From positions 148,687,365-148,751,364 of the forward strand of contig CP136068.1 in the NCBI GenBank assembly GCA_032622095.1: DNA of 64,000 nucleotides, read 5' to 3'. Numbering within the stretch: the stretch's first letter is position 1; the number at the start of each line of letters is the position of its first letter. Shown one piece after another: positions 46,131 through 57,415 of this stretch. The notes beneath the pieces are model-generated. The model was not told the origin of the DNA, made no database searches, and saw nothing but the letters and a program-made list of their open reading frames with translations. The DNA is from Siphonodentalium dalli (lineage: Eukaryota; Mollusca; Scaphopoda; Gadilida; Siphonodentaliidae). Both the position numbers and the translations under genes were made by a program.

Positions 46131-46875
46131 CTGATTCGGATCAACATTGGTATATTATAAAACAAATTGTCAACAAATATTAGCCTTCGGTACAGGCGAA
46201 TAGTGCATGCCAATCTGACGCTCTGGCATGTCATAATTGCTTCGCTACAACCAAGCACGTAATTACAGGCTAATGCTGCATCCCAACATTGCGTCAATAC
46301 AACCAAACAAGTAACAACAATAACTGATGAAACGACGGAGATATTTGAACATGTGAAATTAGAAATATTCACTAACCGGGCTTTTGATTCTATTTTGGCA
46401 AGATCCCACAAGAACCGAATGTTTTCATTACCTGAGCTGTGACCCTTAGTTCTGGAATAATTATGGTTCTTATTTCGTCCATTTTAGTGATTCTCCGTCG
46501 AACAGATTCATTCCAATGGGTAACAAATCTCGAACAGAGCCGTCTTTGATGCGCACACCTTAGGTGTAATAGGGTTCTGATGTTGGAGAGAAGACCGAAC
46601 ATGGCTTTGCTGCCTTTGATCGTATCTTCTTGATTTCGCGACAACATCTACTATTGTAGAAAAAGTCGATTCCAAGATGCTGAAAGCCAGGTGGTCGTCG
46701 CTGATTGTAAACTTATGATTCATTGATTTAGCACTATAAAATGCCATTACCTGTGTCTTGTTATTCACCTCTAAATTCCATGCGTCAGCATAAGCACTTA
46801 ATGCTTTTAGCATACGTTGCAGGTCTTGCGCGCTATCAACAAATTAAAAGTACAGTATCGTCTGCATACAGAAGT
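46118..46875 (-). pseudogene. LINE reverse transcriptase C-terminal half, opposite strand
   Basis: On the minus strand LLYADDTVLL (about 46868-46839) is the reverse transcriptase catalytic YADD block. After a frame change it is followed by LKALSAYADAWNLEVNNKTQVMAF (46810-46740), the conserved segment after the catalytic block, and further down RRRITKMDEIRTIIIPEL-type sequence to about 46390. It complements the part missing from 43850-46130 but lies tail to tail with it. An inversion of one element or two separate insertions are both possible. Confidence 0.7.
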
Positions 46876-47130
46876 CACAACACGTTCAGATAATTTCCGG
46901 CTAGGTCTACGCAACGCTCGTGACGTAAGCCGCACAGGGAGCAATTCTCGTAATATGCACGTCGGCGCATATGGGTTCCGGTGACATAGTTGGTAATATA
47001 GTAGATTTTCAACATCTAATACAACCAGTATTACAAATATTTCGCAATAGATATGTATTTGATTGTTTGATACGCATAACGACTTTTCTTTGATATGTTC
47101 AGATTATCTGAACACCACGAAAAAGACAAA

Positions 47131-47262
47131 TTAAAAAAAAGGTATAACGGTACTTTTTTATTAACAGCATCAGTTTGCCCTAACAGCATCATATCAATTC
47201 AGCAGGACCCAACCGCATCATAGAACATTAGCAGGACAATTTGACCAGATGTGTGTATACCC
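47131..47262. repeat. partial copy of the CCCTGGTT foldback family
   Basis: TATAACGGTACTTTTTT, TTAACAGCATCAGTTTGCCC and AACAGCATCATA match the right half of the elements at 6926-7268. The outer TTAA end is not preserved. Confidence 0.7.
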
Positions 47263-47340
47263 CAAGTTGATACAGGCTGGAACTACTTCGAGTTGACCCA
47301 AACATTGATGACATACATAACGCCAACGATGCGCTCCATG

Positions 47341-47632
47341 TGATTGATTGATTGATTGGGGTTTAATTTCGCTTTCAGCAACTAAGGCCATGTCAAGACA
47401 TTGCCAGTGTTAGTGTTGGAGGAAATCCGCACACTTTCGGCCAATCTAACAGTGATTTCAATAGCTGATAAACTCATCGACCATGTGCGGCAAACCACCG
47501 GAAATCGGCGAATAACTGATAACTCCACAAATATGTGGATTTGCACCCTCAGCGCTGGGGGGGGGGCGAAACGGCTTGGAGTTGTACCCCTAACCGATTG
47601 GGCCACCGAGCCACCACCCCCGCTTTGGGTGA
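47341..47632 (-). mobile_element. tRNA-derived SINE
   Basis: Read on the minus strand, GGTGGCCCAATCGGTTAGGG (plus 47588-47607) fits the RNA polymerase III A box and GGGTGCAAATCC (plus 47538-47550) fits the B box, about 45 bp apart. A tRNA-unrelated body follows, then a tail of AATC repeats (plus ATTGATTGATTGATT at 47343-47358). A 10-G run (47557-47566) lies between the boxes. Promoter order, strand and simple-repeat tail are those of a tRNA-derived SINE; its partner LINE is unknown. Open frames across it are incidental. Confidence 0.7.
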
Positions 47633-47639
47633 TGCACAG

Positions 47640-48597
47640 ATAGTTGCCGGGTTTTCATTAGACGTGAACCACAATAATGGTAGTAAAAGTGTTATGATAG
47701 AGCTGTTTTCCTGGTTGTAGGTCTTCCAGACTAGAGTTCATAGTCGGGGAATTAGTCATTTTAATGCAGATGAATCAATATAGATTCAACAGCAACAACA
47801 TATACACACACTGTACATCCTGGTAGACACAGAGTACTGCGAAAAACAACTCTATTTAATCACTAAACATCCCAACCTTATATTTATAATATACTGGTAT
47901 GGTTGTCACGAGAGAGTACTACATGTATATATGAGCAACAACTCTATTTAATCACACTTCTCCATGACATTATGTCTGTATTATCCTGTATTCGTCATTC
48001 ATGCTCTGGGTCACATAGCGTTTGACTGCTCAGGCGTGCATGTACTGGACATCTTTTGTTACATGCAACACAATATGTTATTGTGGAGCGACTCGAGATG
48101 ATATTTAGGCATGCGTTTTATAAAGGAAGTCACAACCATATATCGTAACATCCGGGATGTGTCTTGTAAAGATGAATGGTAAAAAAATCCAAGTTAGAGA
48201 GGATGATTGACACCATTTTCTTGGTATTATCAATTTTAACAGGATTAATTGAAGGTATGTGTATAATCAACCCCGTGTACTTGTTATCGCCAACCCGGAA
48301 AGTATCGCCAAACCAGACCATGCGGTTTTGTTAAATGAACATATCTTCCCTAAGATCTATATATCTCCCAGTTGAATGGTGATATCCACTATTCAAAACA
48401 TAATTTCATAAAGAGGAATGTTCCCTCAATGGGATAGGAACCATAGCTTGCTCTCAGCCCGATAAATTTAATTTGAAATTCCGGCTCATTTCCGATTTTA
48501 TCATAAATAGGAGACACTTTTTGACGTTAGGTAGTTCGTTTGAAACATAATGATCAGCCATTGACGGCGGATAATGCGTGTTTCAAAAGAAAATTAT
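47640..48597. other. no recognisable gene
   Basis: Short direct repeats only (CAACTCTATTTAATCAC at 47848 and 47939). No coding support. Confidence 0.35.
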
Positions 48598-48643
48598 CAG
48601 TCAGATGCTCGTAGCCCGTTTATATATAACCATGGGTATATGC
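48598..48643 (+). repeat. left arm of a perfect 46-bp inverted repeat
   Basis: Begins CAGTCAGATGCTCGTAGCCC and ends CATGGGTATATGC. The exact reverse complement lies at 57416-57461. The identity ends sharply on both sides. Confidence 0.95.
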
Positions 48644-48943
48644 CAGATATAACCGTACAACAAAAAAACGCCGTTCTTTTCACCGTGTATTTATCCATGG
48701 TGTGCGTGCCTGTGGTTGTCCGTAACATGGTGCCCGGTGTTATTGCTTTGAAAGGTAATCATTTTCGACTGGTGTTGTCAGATTGGTAATATGAGATTAG
48801 CGGTTTCTATTTCTTGTCTGGACACATTTACTGTTTGAATTTTGTCTGAAATAGACGCACTTTTTATACTAGAATTTGCGCAACAGGACCGCAGGTAAAT
48901 CGCACGTCGAGTTGGTTTAAGGGCTTTTAGAAAAAGTATGTAT

Positions 48944-49993
48944 ATGATATAGACAGAGACGTGGCGACAGGGTGGGGATTGTGATGTCTCACCCCCCCCC
49001 CAACTTTGGTCAAAATGTTCAACAGTTGGAAATTTCATACCTGCCAAAACATTAGTTGGAAATTTCACACCAACATTAAGTTGAAAATGTTCTTGTAGTT
49101 TGATTTTCAAACAATTTATTTGCATATTTTCCTATTTTTGGTAAATATTTTGGACTGAAATGGTCATCAGTCGGAAATTTCCAACCTTAGGAGAGTGACA
49201 GGTTGGAAATTTCCAACACCTGGACAGTTTGTGTCCTGGTCCCTCCCCCGTGGCCAGTCAAAAACCTGCTAGTTAATTTAAGAAAACAATATTGTCATGC
49301 AGTTGGTAAATATTGTCATTGGAATTGTCATCAGTTGAAATTTTCCAACCTAAGTCAGGTTTGAAATTGCCAACTCTAGGAAGGTTTGAGGCTAGTCTAG
49401 ATGCTAGGATTTTGAGATTTTCTTGTTCAGATTAAAAAAAGTTGTCGACTATCGTTGTCATTGTCCATTCCCCCGTGGCCAATACAAAACTGCAAAACAA
49501 TATTTTACTTAATTTGGTCAAACTTGTGGACTGAAATAGTCATCAGTTGGAGAGTTTTCCAACCTGAGGGGGAGTATGAGGTTTGAAATTTCCAACACCA
49601 GGAAAGGTTCAATTGAGGCCAGTCTAGATGCATGCTAGGATTTAATATTTTCTTTTATAGTTTTAAAATTTTTCTCACACCGGGCCGAAGAACCATGGTC
49701 AACCCGGTGTGTCCCCGCCTCTTGCCCGTAGCCGTGGGAATTTGTCTGGAGTTAGACCATTAGATGTTATGATTTATCCAATTGTTCAGGTTAAACTATC
49801 TGAATTTTCAAACCTGGAATATAGGTTTTTTTTAAATATATACAGGATATTAGGCGTGAGCACTGATGTAAGGGGGATGGTGCAAATGGAATTTGTGTTT
49901 GGGGTGATTCTGATTCAAGGGGGTGCAGTTGGAATTTCCCATGGTGGACACCCCCTAACGGAAACCATATAGCCACGTCCCTGTATATAGAGA
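48944..49993. repeat. G-rich interspersed repeat, longest copy
   Basis: TATAGACAGAGACGTGGCGA at the left is the imperfect inverse of TAGCCACGTCCCTGTATATA at the right. Inside are a 10-C run (48992-49001) and three diverged blocks of GTCATCAGTTGGAAA-TTTCCAACCT. These are followed by CCCCGTGGCCA and, near the right end, GGGTGCAGTTGGAATTTCCC with TGGACACCCCC. Non-coding. Confidence 0.65.
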
Positions 49994-50155
49994 GGCAAAT
50001 AGAACGATACCATATATATACAATATGCGGTTGCATCTAATTTGGATTTATTGGGATGTCTTTAGTGCACTTTTGTGGTTACGAGAGCTCATTTCCCCCT
50101 GATTTCTGCTCAATATGTGGTCTTCTTCTTTAAAAGTTTTATATGATTTCAAACA

Positions 50156-50302
50156 GGGGTGGCACCAGGATATCCCCCGACAGGGGGGGGGGGGCGGTCT
50201 TTAGCTGCCGGGTTGACAATTCCATAACTCATCGACGGGTGGTGGCTATGACTCCCCGACAGGGCTGGGATGTAGCCCCTAGCTGACCCCCCGGTGCCAC
50301 CC
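50156..50302. repeat. small G/C-rich foldback
   Basis: GGGGTGGCACCAGG at the left and CCCCGGTGCCACCC at the right form a near-perfect inverted repeat around a 12-G run (50183-50194) and two CCCCGACAGGG motifs. About 147 bp. Confidence 0.75.
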
Positions 50303-50339
50303 AACATAACTTAGTATCGATTATTTAGAATGGGTGTCA

Positions 50340-50516
50340 AGTAGGGACTTGTCGACAGGGGTGGTTATGCAGGGGTCTTACCCCCAATTGTAGTCATACC
50401 TAATACCCCGAGCAAAATTAATTGGAAAATTCCCACCAAAATTAGGTTGAAATTGTTTGATTTTCCAACACTTTCTTAGTGACGAATTCGTTGTTTTTAG
50501 ACCAACATTTGCATAT
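50340..50516. repeat. G-rich repeat copy, left half (split by the LINE)
   Basis: GTAGGGACTTGTCGACAGGG, ACCCCCAA and AAAATTAATTGGAAAATTCCC follow the order of 48944-49120 and break off exactly at the LINE target duplication AACATTTGCATAT (50504-50516). The family continues at 56550. Confidence 0.65.
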
Positions 50517-52359
50517 ATTTTGATGTACCGAATATCATGTACATAATACCATTTTTGCATGTCATGTTTGTAAACTTTAACATGATTAGGCCTATGCCAA
50601 ACCACTCAACCACGAGGACAGGAGACCGACTCGGGATAAGGGCTTTTGTACAGTCCGTACGAAGGTGCTTGGTCTGACTTGGTTACCTGATCTCTTCTCT
50701 ATACACATTCTACATGGTCACAATTCTTTCCCCATCATCATTATAAGCAGTACAGTTTTAATCAACATATATCTTTTACTCATACATACCCGACTCCATA
50801 TGCCCATTATAATCCTGATCCGAATAACGTTATTATCGAAAGATTACAGTCACAATTTTCAATAGATTACGATGTTTTACTCCACACATAAATAACAAAT
50901 GAGTCCATTTCCACACACAGGTTAAACTTCACTGTCTTTCAAAACATGCCTCTCGATTATATGGGTCAATTTGAAGATCGACCCCAAATTCACTCTAAAT
51001 GCACGCATTTCTGTCTTCACCAATCAAGATAACAATAGTGGATTCGTGTTCTTGTTTATAAAGTGAACCAGGGCGCGACATATCCTGATCACGTGGTCGA
51101 CTAAGGAATGTGGTAATATCGATTTTCTATTTTTATACCGAAGCCCCCTTCCCCACACAGGTTATTCTAGATATCCTTTATAATGGAGAGAGTGATGCAA
51201 AATCGTCTTGTAACGTGTACGTATATATTATATGAATAGTCTTAAAAATTTCCCTTAAAGATACGGTTGGCCTTGGCGGTAGGTATCCTGTGAAAATATT
51301 TCCACCCGTCAAAACCCGCCACAAACAGAAAGAACATCAAAATATAGATAGACTTTGTCCGTATACAAATAAGAAATATCGCATAAACAGTATGTTATTG
51401 TCATATGTTTGACCATTGTTATGTAAACAAAAGCTTAAAAAGTTACTTTTCTGGTGTTTGTTTATATTATGATGGTAAACATAAAGAGCGTTCTTTGTTG
51501 GTGAATTCCTGATATGGAACTAATAAAGAGCGTTTATGCCATTTGTGTGTGATTAGCCAGTAGGATTGTGCTGTCTTCTGTAACACAATCAGGCTCTTGC
51601 TTAGGTAAAATATGGTAGATCTTTATGATAACATGCTATTTACGCGATGGTCATGGTATATATGAACGAAACTGTATGCGTTTTAATGTTTTTCTGTTTA
51701 CGGTGATTGGAACAAATATGAATATTTTCGACAACGAAGGCCTCACGTGCCTTTAAAGTATCCAGTATTATATAATGTCCATAATAAACTCAGATATAGT
51801 CGACATAATCACGGCTGATATGCGTTAATATATAAGAAGACGTTTATCCGCTCCAATTTTATATCAGTTGTTTTTTTTCTACAGATATAGTACTATGAAC
51901 ATATACATGTACAATTTTTTGCTTAATTCAGTTCCCGGCTTAAATTTTCCCTGATAGTAGAATAATGGTAACTGTTGACCTTGGGTCAATTATAATGATA
52001 GTTATTTTGGGTTTCCCTTCTGAAATTATGTCCTAATAGAAAATGACACTTGTTTTTGATATGCGGATGTCAAAAATGGGTTTTAGGGACAGGGCATTTC
52101 AACATTTTATATAATGGCGAACCGAAACCAGGGCGGTCCCACATAGACCAGTAATGGTATCTTCGCATCGGAAAATAATTAAACTTGTTTTGTTTCTGTT
52201 ATATATGCAGTATGTGTGTGTATCAGTGTGCGTGATTTGTGAGGTAGATCTTTATTCCAGTGACTCAATGTATTATTGTTCTTCATTGACTGAATTAATT
52301 AATCTTGTTGTCTTTTTTCTGTGTCGACGTTCCGGATGTCTGCATACTGATAAGTTATT
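50517..52359 (+). other. 5' region of the LINE, no ORF1 recognised
   Basis: The longest frame here is about 70 codons and resembles no ORF1 type (no RRM, zinc knuckle or coiled coil). It may be a long 5' UTR with an internal promoter, or part may be older host sequence if the 5' boundary is misplaced. Contains the paired AAAGAGCGTT motifs at 51483 and 51525. Confidence 0.4.
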
Positions 52360-55300
52360 ATGTCTATAAAAATATTGTCTTCAAATTACCGAGGTTTGAA
52401 TCGTGCAGAAAAACGCCGCGACGTATTCCGATATCTCCGAACGCAAAATGCCTCAATTTATTGTTTACAAGACACACACTTTACAAAGGAAATGGACAAA
52501 TGTATATCATCTGAATGGGGGTTCAAAACAGAATTGGCTTCTTTTTCATCTCAGTCACGCGGTGTGGCCATTTTATTCAATCAAAATCTTGACTTCGAAA
52601 TACACAATTCTATCAAAGATGACTCTGGAAATTTCATAATTATTGACGTAACTGTTGAGAAACTTAGAATGACTATAGCTAATATATATGGTCCAAACGA
52701 AGATAATCCTGATTTCTACAAACAATTAAAACTTAAGCTTATTAATGTCGGTAACACCCAAATAGTAATATGTGGCGATTGGAATATGGTTCAGGACCAA
52801 TCGATGGACACTTATAATTATAAACATATCAACAATCCACAAGCTAAAGTGGCAGTGGGTGACCTTGTCGACAGGCTAGATTTGGTAGACGCTTGTAGGA
52901 TCAATAATAAGGAGAATCAACGATATACATGGCGAAAAAAATCACCCATAAAAATGGCTAGATTAGATTACTTTATGATATCTGAGGATACACTCAGTTT
53001 AGTTGGAGAAGGAACCGACATATTACCTGGATACCGCTCAGATCACTCGATAATATCTCTTACGCTTAAACTAAGTACAATTGATAGAGGTCGTGGCTTT
53101 TGGAAATTTAACACCTCCTTACTCCATGATGAAAAATATGCCGAACTGGTAAAATCAACAATAGAGAATAATAAATCAAGATACGGATATAAACTATATA
53201 CCGATGAGTCGAATAAACCGCAAGTTACATGTAAAACAAGTAAACGTTTATTTTTAGATACTCTTTTGCTCGATATTAGAGGCGAGACCATACATTTTGC
53301 GTCGAAACGAAAGAGAGACCGAAAGATGAAAGAAAATGAACTGAATAGATCTAAAATATTTCTCGAAATTGAAATAGATAAGGATGACATAAATACAGAA
53401 AATAAAGACGAATTACTGGAAAAAATACAAAAGATTGACACTGACCTTTACGAAATAAGAAAAGAAGACACAAGGGGGGCAATGGTAAGATCAAGAGCCA
53501 AATGGATTGAACAAGGTGAAAAACCAACAAAATATTTCCTCAATCTTGAAAAACGCAATTCTATATCGAAAACTCTATGCAATCTCACCGACTCCACCGC
53601 GAAAAACATTGACAATCAATCAGACATAATGCATGAAGCTAGAAGTTTTTACGAAAATTTATATGCATTAAAAAATACAAACAAATCTGATATTCAGGCT
53701 ATTCTTGAAAAAGACCATACAGTATTGTCACAAGACACTGCCAAAAGCATAGAAGGGCCAATAACTCTAACTGAACTGACGTGTGCACTGAAACGATCAC
53801 AAAGTGATAAATGCAGTGGACTAGATGGATACCCATATGAGTTTTGGAATTTTTTTTGGATTGACTTAGGCCAAATTCTATGTGAATCACTCAATGAAGC
53901 TTTTGATAAAGGGGAACTTTCAATAACCCAGAAACAAGGACTTATTACTCTGATTCCCAAAAAAGACAAAGAAAGAAATCATCTGAAAAACTGGCGACCA
54001 ATTTCACTCTTGAATATATCTTACAAATTAGCTTCTTCATGTATAGCTGAAAGATTAAAGCGTGTCCTACCTGATATAATAAGTGAGGATCAAACGGGAT
54101 TCTTAAAAAATCGCTACATCGGAGACAATACTAGACTTACCTATGATCTTATTCACAAGGCAAAATTGGCTGATAAACCTGGGTTACTGCTCCTCCTAGA
54201 CTTTGAAAAGGCCTTTGATTCAGTATCATGGAAATTTATACATAAATGCCTTAACCTTTTCAATTTTGGAGATGACATGAAAAGGTGGATTTCTATATTT
54301 TATACGAATATCAACTCATCTATTTTAATAAATGGGCATATATCTCAGAGTTTCAAACTACATCGTGGCTGTCGACAGGGTGACCCAGTCTCGCCGTATA
54401 TTTTTTTGATATGCGCAGAAATCTTAGCTATTATGATAAAATCTAATGACCGCATTAAAGGTATCAACCTCGGCAATTTAGAATACAAAATTACACAGTA
54501 TGCAGACGACACGACGCTTTTCTTAGACGGCAGCGAAGAAAGTCTTAGGGAAGTATATACTGTTTTAAACTTATTTGCAGATTATTCAGGCCTAAAAATT
54601 AACCCTAGCAAGTGTCAGGCGTCGTGGATTGGATCTTACACGAAACGTACAGATATTATGTGCCCAGACCTTGGACTAACATTCGATAGTACTTTCAATC
54701 TCCTTGGAATACACTTTGATACAAACCTTGAGAAAATGAATATAAATTATGATAAAAAACTTGCTGAAGTCAAACGTTTGATAGAAATATGGAAACACAG
54801 GTTACTTACACCCATTGGTCGAATAACTGTGATAAAATCACTAATACTCCCAAAATTAACACACCTTTTTGTAGCTCTCCCAAATCCCGGTAATGTTTTT
54901 ATGAAAAATCTTGACACAATGCTCTTTAATTTTCTTTGGAACTCGAAGCGTGATAGAATCAAACGCAAAGTTATATGTCAGGATTATAAGAATGGCGGAT
55001 TAAAAATGGTTGATGTTAAACATTTTATGATGTCCATGAAAATAACTTGGGTTAGGCGCCTCGTGACAAAAAGTGCCAAGTGGACTCCATTAATAGATAT
55101 ACCTTTATTTGATGACCCTATGTTCCTTACTTATGACTACCCTTACATAGAAAAACAGGCAAAGAAATTAACCAACCCTTTTTGGCATGATGTCCTGATG
55201 GCATTTACAAAATTTCTAGAGAAAGATAGAAACAATCGCAAATTATCAGCATGTACGTTATGGAATAACCCAAATATAAAGCAATATGGAAAAGTATTAA

Positions 55301-55440
55301 ATTTCACCTCCTGGCGAGAAAAGGGGTTTATCTTTTTAAACGATATGCTGGACAATACAGGATGTTTTCTTACACGAGACGATCTACTAAGGATCTATAA
55401 CATACATACATCACTCTTAATAACATCCAACATCAGATAA
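52360..55440 (+). CDS. LINE ORF2: endonuclease and reverse transcriptase (C-terminus frameshifted off)
   Basis: ATG at 52360 opens 1,026 codons. Residues 1-240 form an apurinic-like endonuclease: N-Y-RGLN (9-14), LQDTH (36-40, Asp where Glu is usual), GDWN (139-142), LDYFMIS (202-208) and SDHS (227-230). Residues 370-400 hold the KWIEQGEKPTKYFLNLEKRN block before the polymerase. Reverse transcriptase motifs follow: WRPISLLN (545-552), LLDFEKAFDS (612-621), GCRQGDPVSP (670-679) and QYADDTTLF (713-721), with both catalytic Asp present. The protein nicks target DNA and copies the element RNA onto it. The endonuclease and polymerase layout, with no RNase H seen, fits the L1/Tx1 group. A one-base deletion near 55412-55420 changes frame, so the last ~240 residues are lost. 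Confidence 0.85.
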   Translation: MSIKILSSNYRGLNRAEKRRDVFRYLRTQNASIYCLQDTHFTKEMDKCISSEWGFKTELASFSSQSRGVAILFNQNLDFEIHNSIKDDSGNFIIIDVTVEKLRMTIANIYGPNEDNPDFYKQLKLKLINVGNTQIVICGDWNMVQDQSMDTYNYKHINNPQAKVAVGDLVDRLDLVDACRINNKENQRYTWRKKSPIKMARLDYFMISEDTLSLVGEGTDILPGYRSDHSIISLTLKLSTIDRGRGFWKFNTSLLHDEKYAELVKSTIENNKSRYGYKLYTDESNKPQVTCKTSKRLFLDTLLLDIRGETIHFASKRKRDRKMKENELNRSKIFLEIEIDKDDINTENKDELLEKIQKIDTDLYEIRKEDTRGAMVRSRAKWIEQGEKPTKYFLNLEKRNSISKTLCNLTDSTAKNIDNQSDIMHEARSFYENLYALKNTNKSDIQAILEKDHTVLSQDTAKSIEGPITLTELTCALKRSQSDKCSGLDGYPYEFWNFFWIDLGQILCESLNEAFDKGELSITQKQGLITLIPKKDKERNHLKNWRPISLLNISYKLASSCIAERLKRVLPDIISEDQTGFLKNRYIGDNTRLTYDLIHKAKLADKPGLLLLLDFEKAFDSVSWKFIHKCLNLFNFGDDMKRWISIFYTNINSSILINGHISQSFKLHRGCRQGDPVSPYIFLICAEILAIMIKSNDRIKGINLGNLEYKITQYADDTTLFLDGSEESLREVYTVLNLFADYSGLKINPSKCQASWIGSYTKRTDIMCPDLGLTFDSTFNLLGIHFDTNLEKMNINYDKKLAEVKRLIEIWKHRLLTPIGRITVIKSLILPKLTHLFVALPNPGNVFMKNLDTMLFNFLWNSKRDRIKRKVICQDYKNGGLKMVDVKHFMMSMKITWVRRLVTKSAKWTPLIDIPLFDDPMFLTYDYPYIEKQAKKLTNPFWHDVLMAFTKFLEKDRNNRKLSACTLWNNPNIKQYGKVLNFTSWREKGFIFLNDMLDNTGCFLTRDDLLRIYNIHTSLLITSNIR

Positions 55441-56156
55441 AATTACTTGCAAAAAAACTTCAACAACCTATAACTCGAATAGTCACTCCCCTTTTACCAA
55501 ATAATTTCACTAAATTGCTTAAAAACTGTCGAGGAGGACAAGACTTTTATAAAAGTTTAATCGACATTCCAACTTCTACTGTAGCACACAAAAAATGGCA
55601 AGTGTTATTTCCCGACAACATAATTAATTGGTGCAAACTGGATAAACTTCCCTTTCTCACGACGCCGGACACAAAGCTGCAATGGCTACAATTCCGAATA
55701 AATTCACGAATATTATCAACCAACAAGTTTCTCAAAATGTCCAATTTACGACAAGATGATAAATGCGAAAGATGTAAAAGCTAGACAGAAGACATCTCCC
55801 ACATATTTTGGAACTGTGTTCACGTTCAGAAATTCATTAAGGAACTCAGCGATTGGGGTAAAATTAACAGCATTGATCTCTGTCCCCAACAAACGACAAT
55901 GATTCTCGGCTCTTCACCAACGGATCCTAACTTTACAACTAACATGCTATGGCTCCTAATTAAACAATACATATATAGGACTAAATTCAAGCCAATTAAC
56001 TTATCGCTAAATGTTTTCCTCAAAGAGTTGAATTATAGATACCAATGTGAGAAGTATACCGCACGATGCCAATCGAAACAAGAAGAATTTTCGAAAAACT
56101 GGTTCCTTTTAGAAAAGGCTTTACATGTGTACCATATACCCACAAGTCAACAATAA
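55441..56156 (+). pseudogene. LINE ORF2 C-terminal region, out of frame and with one stop
   Basis: Shifted by one base, the frame continues the protein with W-rich sequence (LQWLQFRINSRILSTN, near 55677-55725). It reaches the Cys/His block KCERCKS-stop-TEDISHIFWNC, with TAG at 55782-55784 inside it, and ends at TAA 56154-56156. The C-x2-C...H-x4-C block is the usual C-terminal motif of L1-like ORF2. Without the two lesions ORF2 would be about 1,265 codons, a normal length. Confidence 0.8.
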
Positions 56157-56513
56157 TCAACTTGAGTGTCCTGGAAGTGATCTCTTCACCAACTCGAAAA
56201 CTCACTTAGTTATTCTAACCGGAAATACGATATCCCCGCCAATATCACAATGCCGTCTATGGTTAGATGTCGTGCCGATACGCCGTACACAGGAAGAAAG
56301 TTGAAATATTTAAAATCTGAAGTAATATATTAATTTGAACATATATTCCATTAATTCCAACTTACATGTCAGTCACTGGGAGTGCATGTGGTGTACGAAA
56401 GACGTGTAAATGAAGCGAGCGAGATGTGAGCGAATTGGAAGAATGTCACTTGATATATAATAATATGTACCTCTGTTTATGTTTACATTCCTTCATTGAT
56501 GTATGTTAATTCC

Positions 56514-56519
56514 AATAAA

Positions 56520-56550
<31 letters not shown>
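56514..56550 (+). terminator. LINE polyadenylation signal and poly-A tail
   Basis: AATAAA at 56514-56519, then a pure A run from 56525 to about 56550, directly followed by the right target duplication. Confidence 0.9.
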
Positions 56551-56551
<1 letters not shown>

Positions 56552-57125
56552 CATTTGCATATTTCCCTTTCATTTGCAAAATTATGGACTCAAATGGCCA
56601 ACAGTTGGCAATTTTGAAACCTATGGGTGAGTGTCAGGTTAATAATTTCCCAGAATTGGAAAACTTGAGGCCGGTCTATGCTATAGGATTGTCAAATGTT
56701 CATGTTCATATTTCAAAAATGTTCTCACATCGGGCCTAACCATCGGCCGACCCGTGTGTTCTGTGTCCTTGCCAGTAGTTACTCGCTAATTAATTTAAGA
56801 AAAAATAGATTGGGGTCTAAATTTGTGTGGTGTTATACCACTAGATGTTGAGATGTTTTAATCTCATACTGGACCGAACCATCTTTTTCACCCCCCCCCC
56901 CCCCGCACGACAAGTGGCCACAATATTACTGGTTCATTTGGAATAGTCTACCATCTGGTAGTCTGTGAGGGAACATTTGGGGGAAATCAAAGGGAGGGGG
57001 GGGGGTGCAAATTGATTTACGCAAACTTATTAGTTTGGTGTGGTTCAATGGGGTGGGGTGCAGTTGGAAATTCCAAGGTGGAGACCACCTCAACGAAAAC
57101 CCTCTAACCAAGTCTCGAGTGCCAA
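56550..57125. repeat. G-rich repeat copy, right half
   Basis: Resumes at ACATTTGCATATTTCCCTTT, with TGGACTCAAATGGCCAACAG, a 14-C run (56891-56904), a 10-G run (56996-57005) and GTGCAGTTGGAAATTCC...GTGGAGACC, matching 49117-49980. Confidence 0.65.
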
Positions 57126-57415
57126 ATATCCCACACTCAACCAGGGGTGCCTCTCGCAACTTTAGTTTCTGCCCTCGGCATAGGCTTATTTGTTTCTTAT
57201 CCGATAATACACTTCACCGGCGGCAATGTATTAACCATACTCTGAAATAAAACGCTTCCGTGCCGATCACACGATAAAGTCGTGCTGCAAGTAAGACGAT
57301 AATTGTGTTGTAGAAATGATACGGAAGACCGATTGTCAAAAAATTCAACACCAAAATACACAGGGCAAGACTTATCGATCCAAACTGTGGAGTGTGTTTT
57401 CGTTGTGTATTTTTC

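Larger units (their letters stand above)
50517..56549 (+). mobile_element. near-full-length L1/Tx1-like LINE, ~6.03 kb
   Basis: Flanked by the 13-bp direct repeat AACATTTGCATAT (50504-50516 and 56550-56562), which sits inside a G-rich repeat copy that resumes after the poly-A. The order is 1.84 kb of 5' sequence without any recognisable ORF1, then ORF2 (52360-56156, broken late), a ~360-bp 3' UTR, AATAAA at 56514-56519 and about 26 A. Intact ends and few coding breaks indicate a fairly recent insertion. The boundary at 50517 rests on the duplication and the break in the target repeat. Confidence 0.75.

Noticed and set aside
47382-47643. 80- and 74-codon frames near 47500
   Set aside because: They lie within the tRNA-derived SINE and its poly-G run.
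53043-53969. Minus-strand frames of 60-130 codons inside the LINE
   Set aside because: Shadows of the 1,026-codon ORF2.
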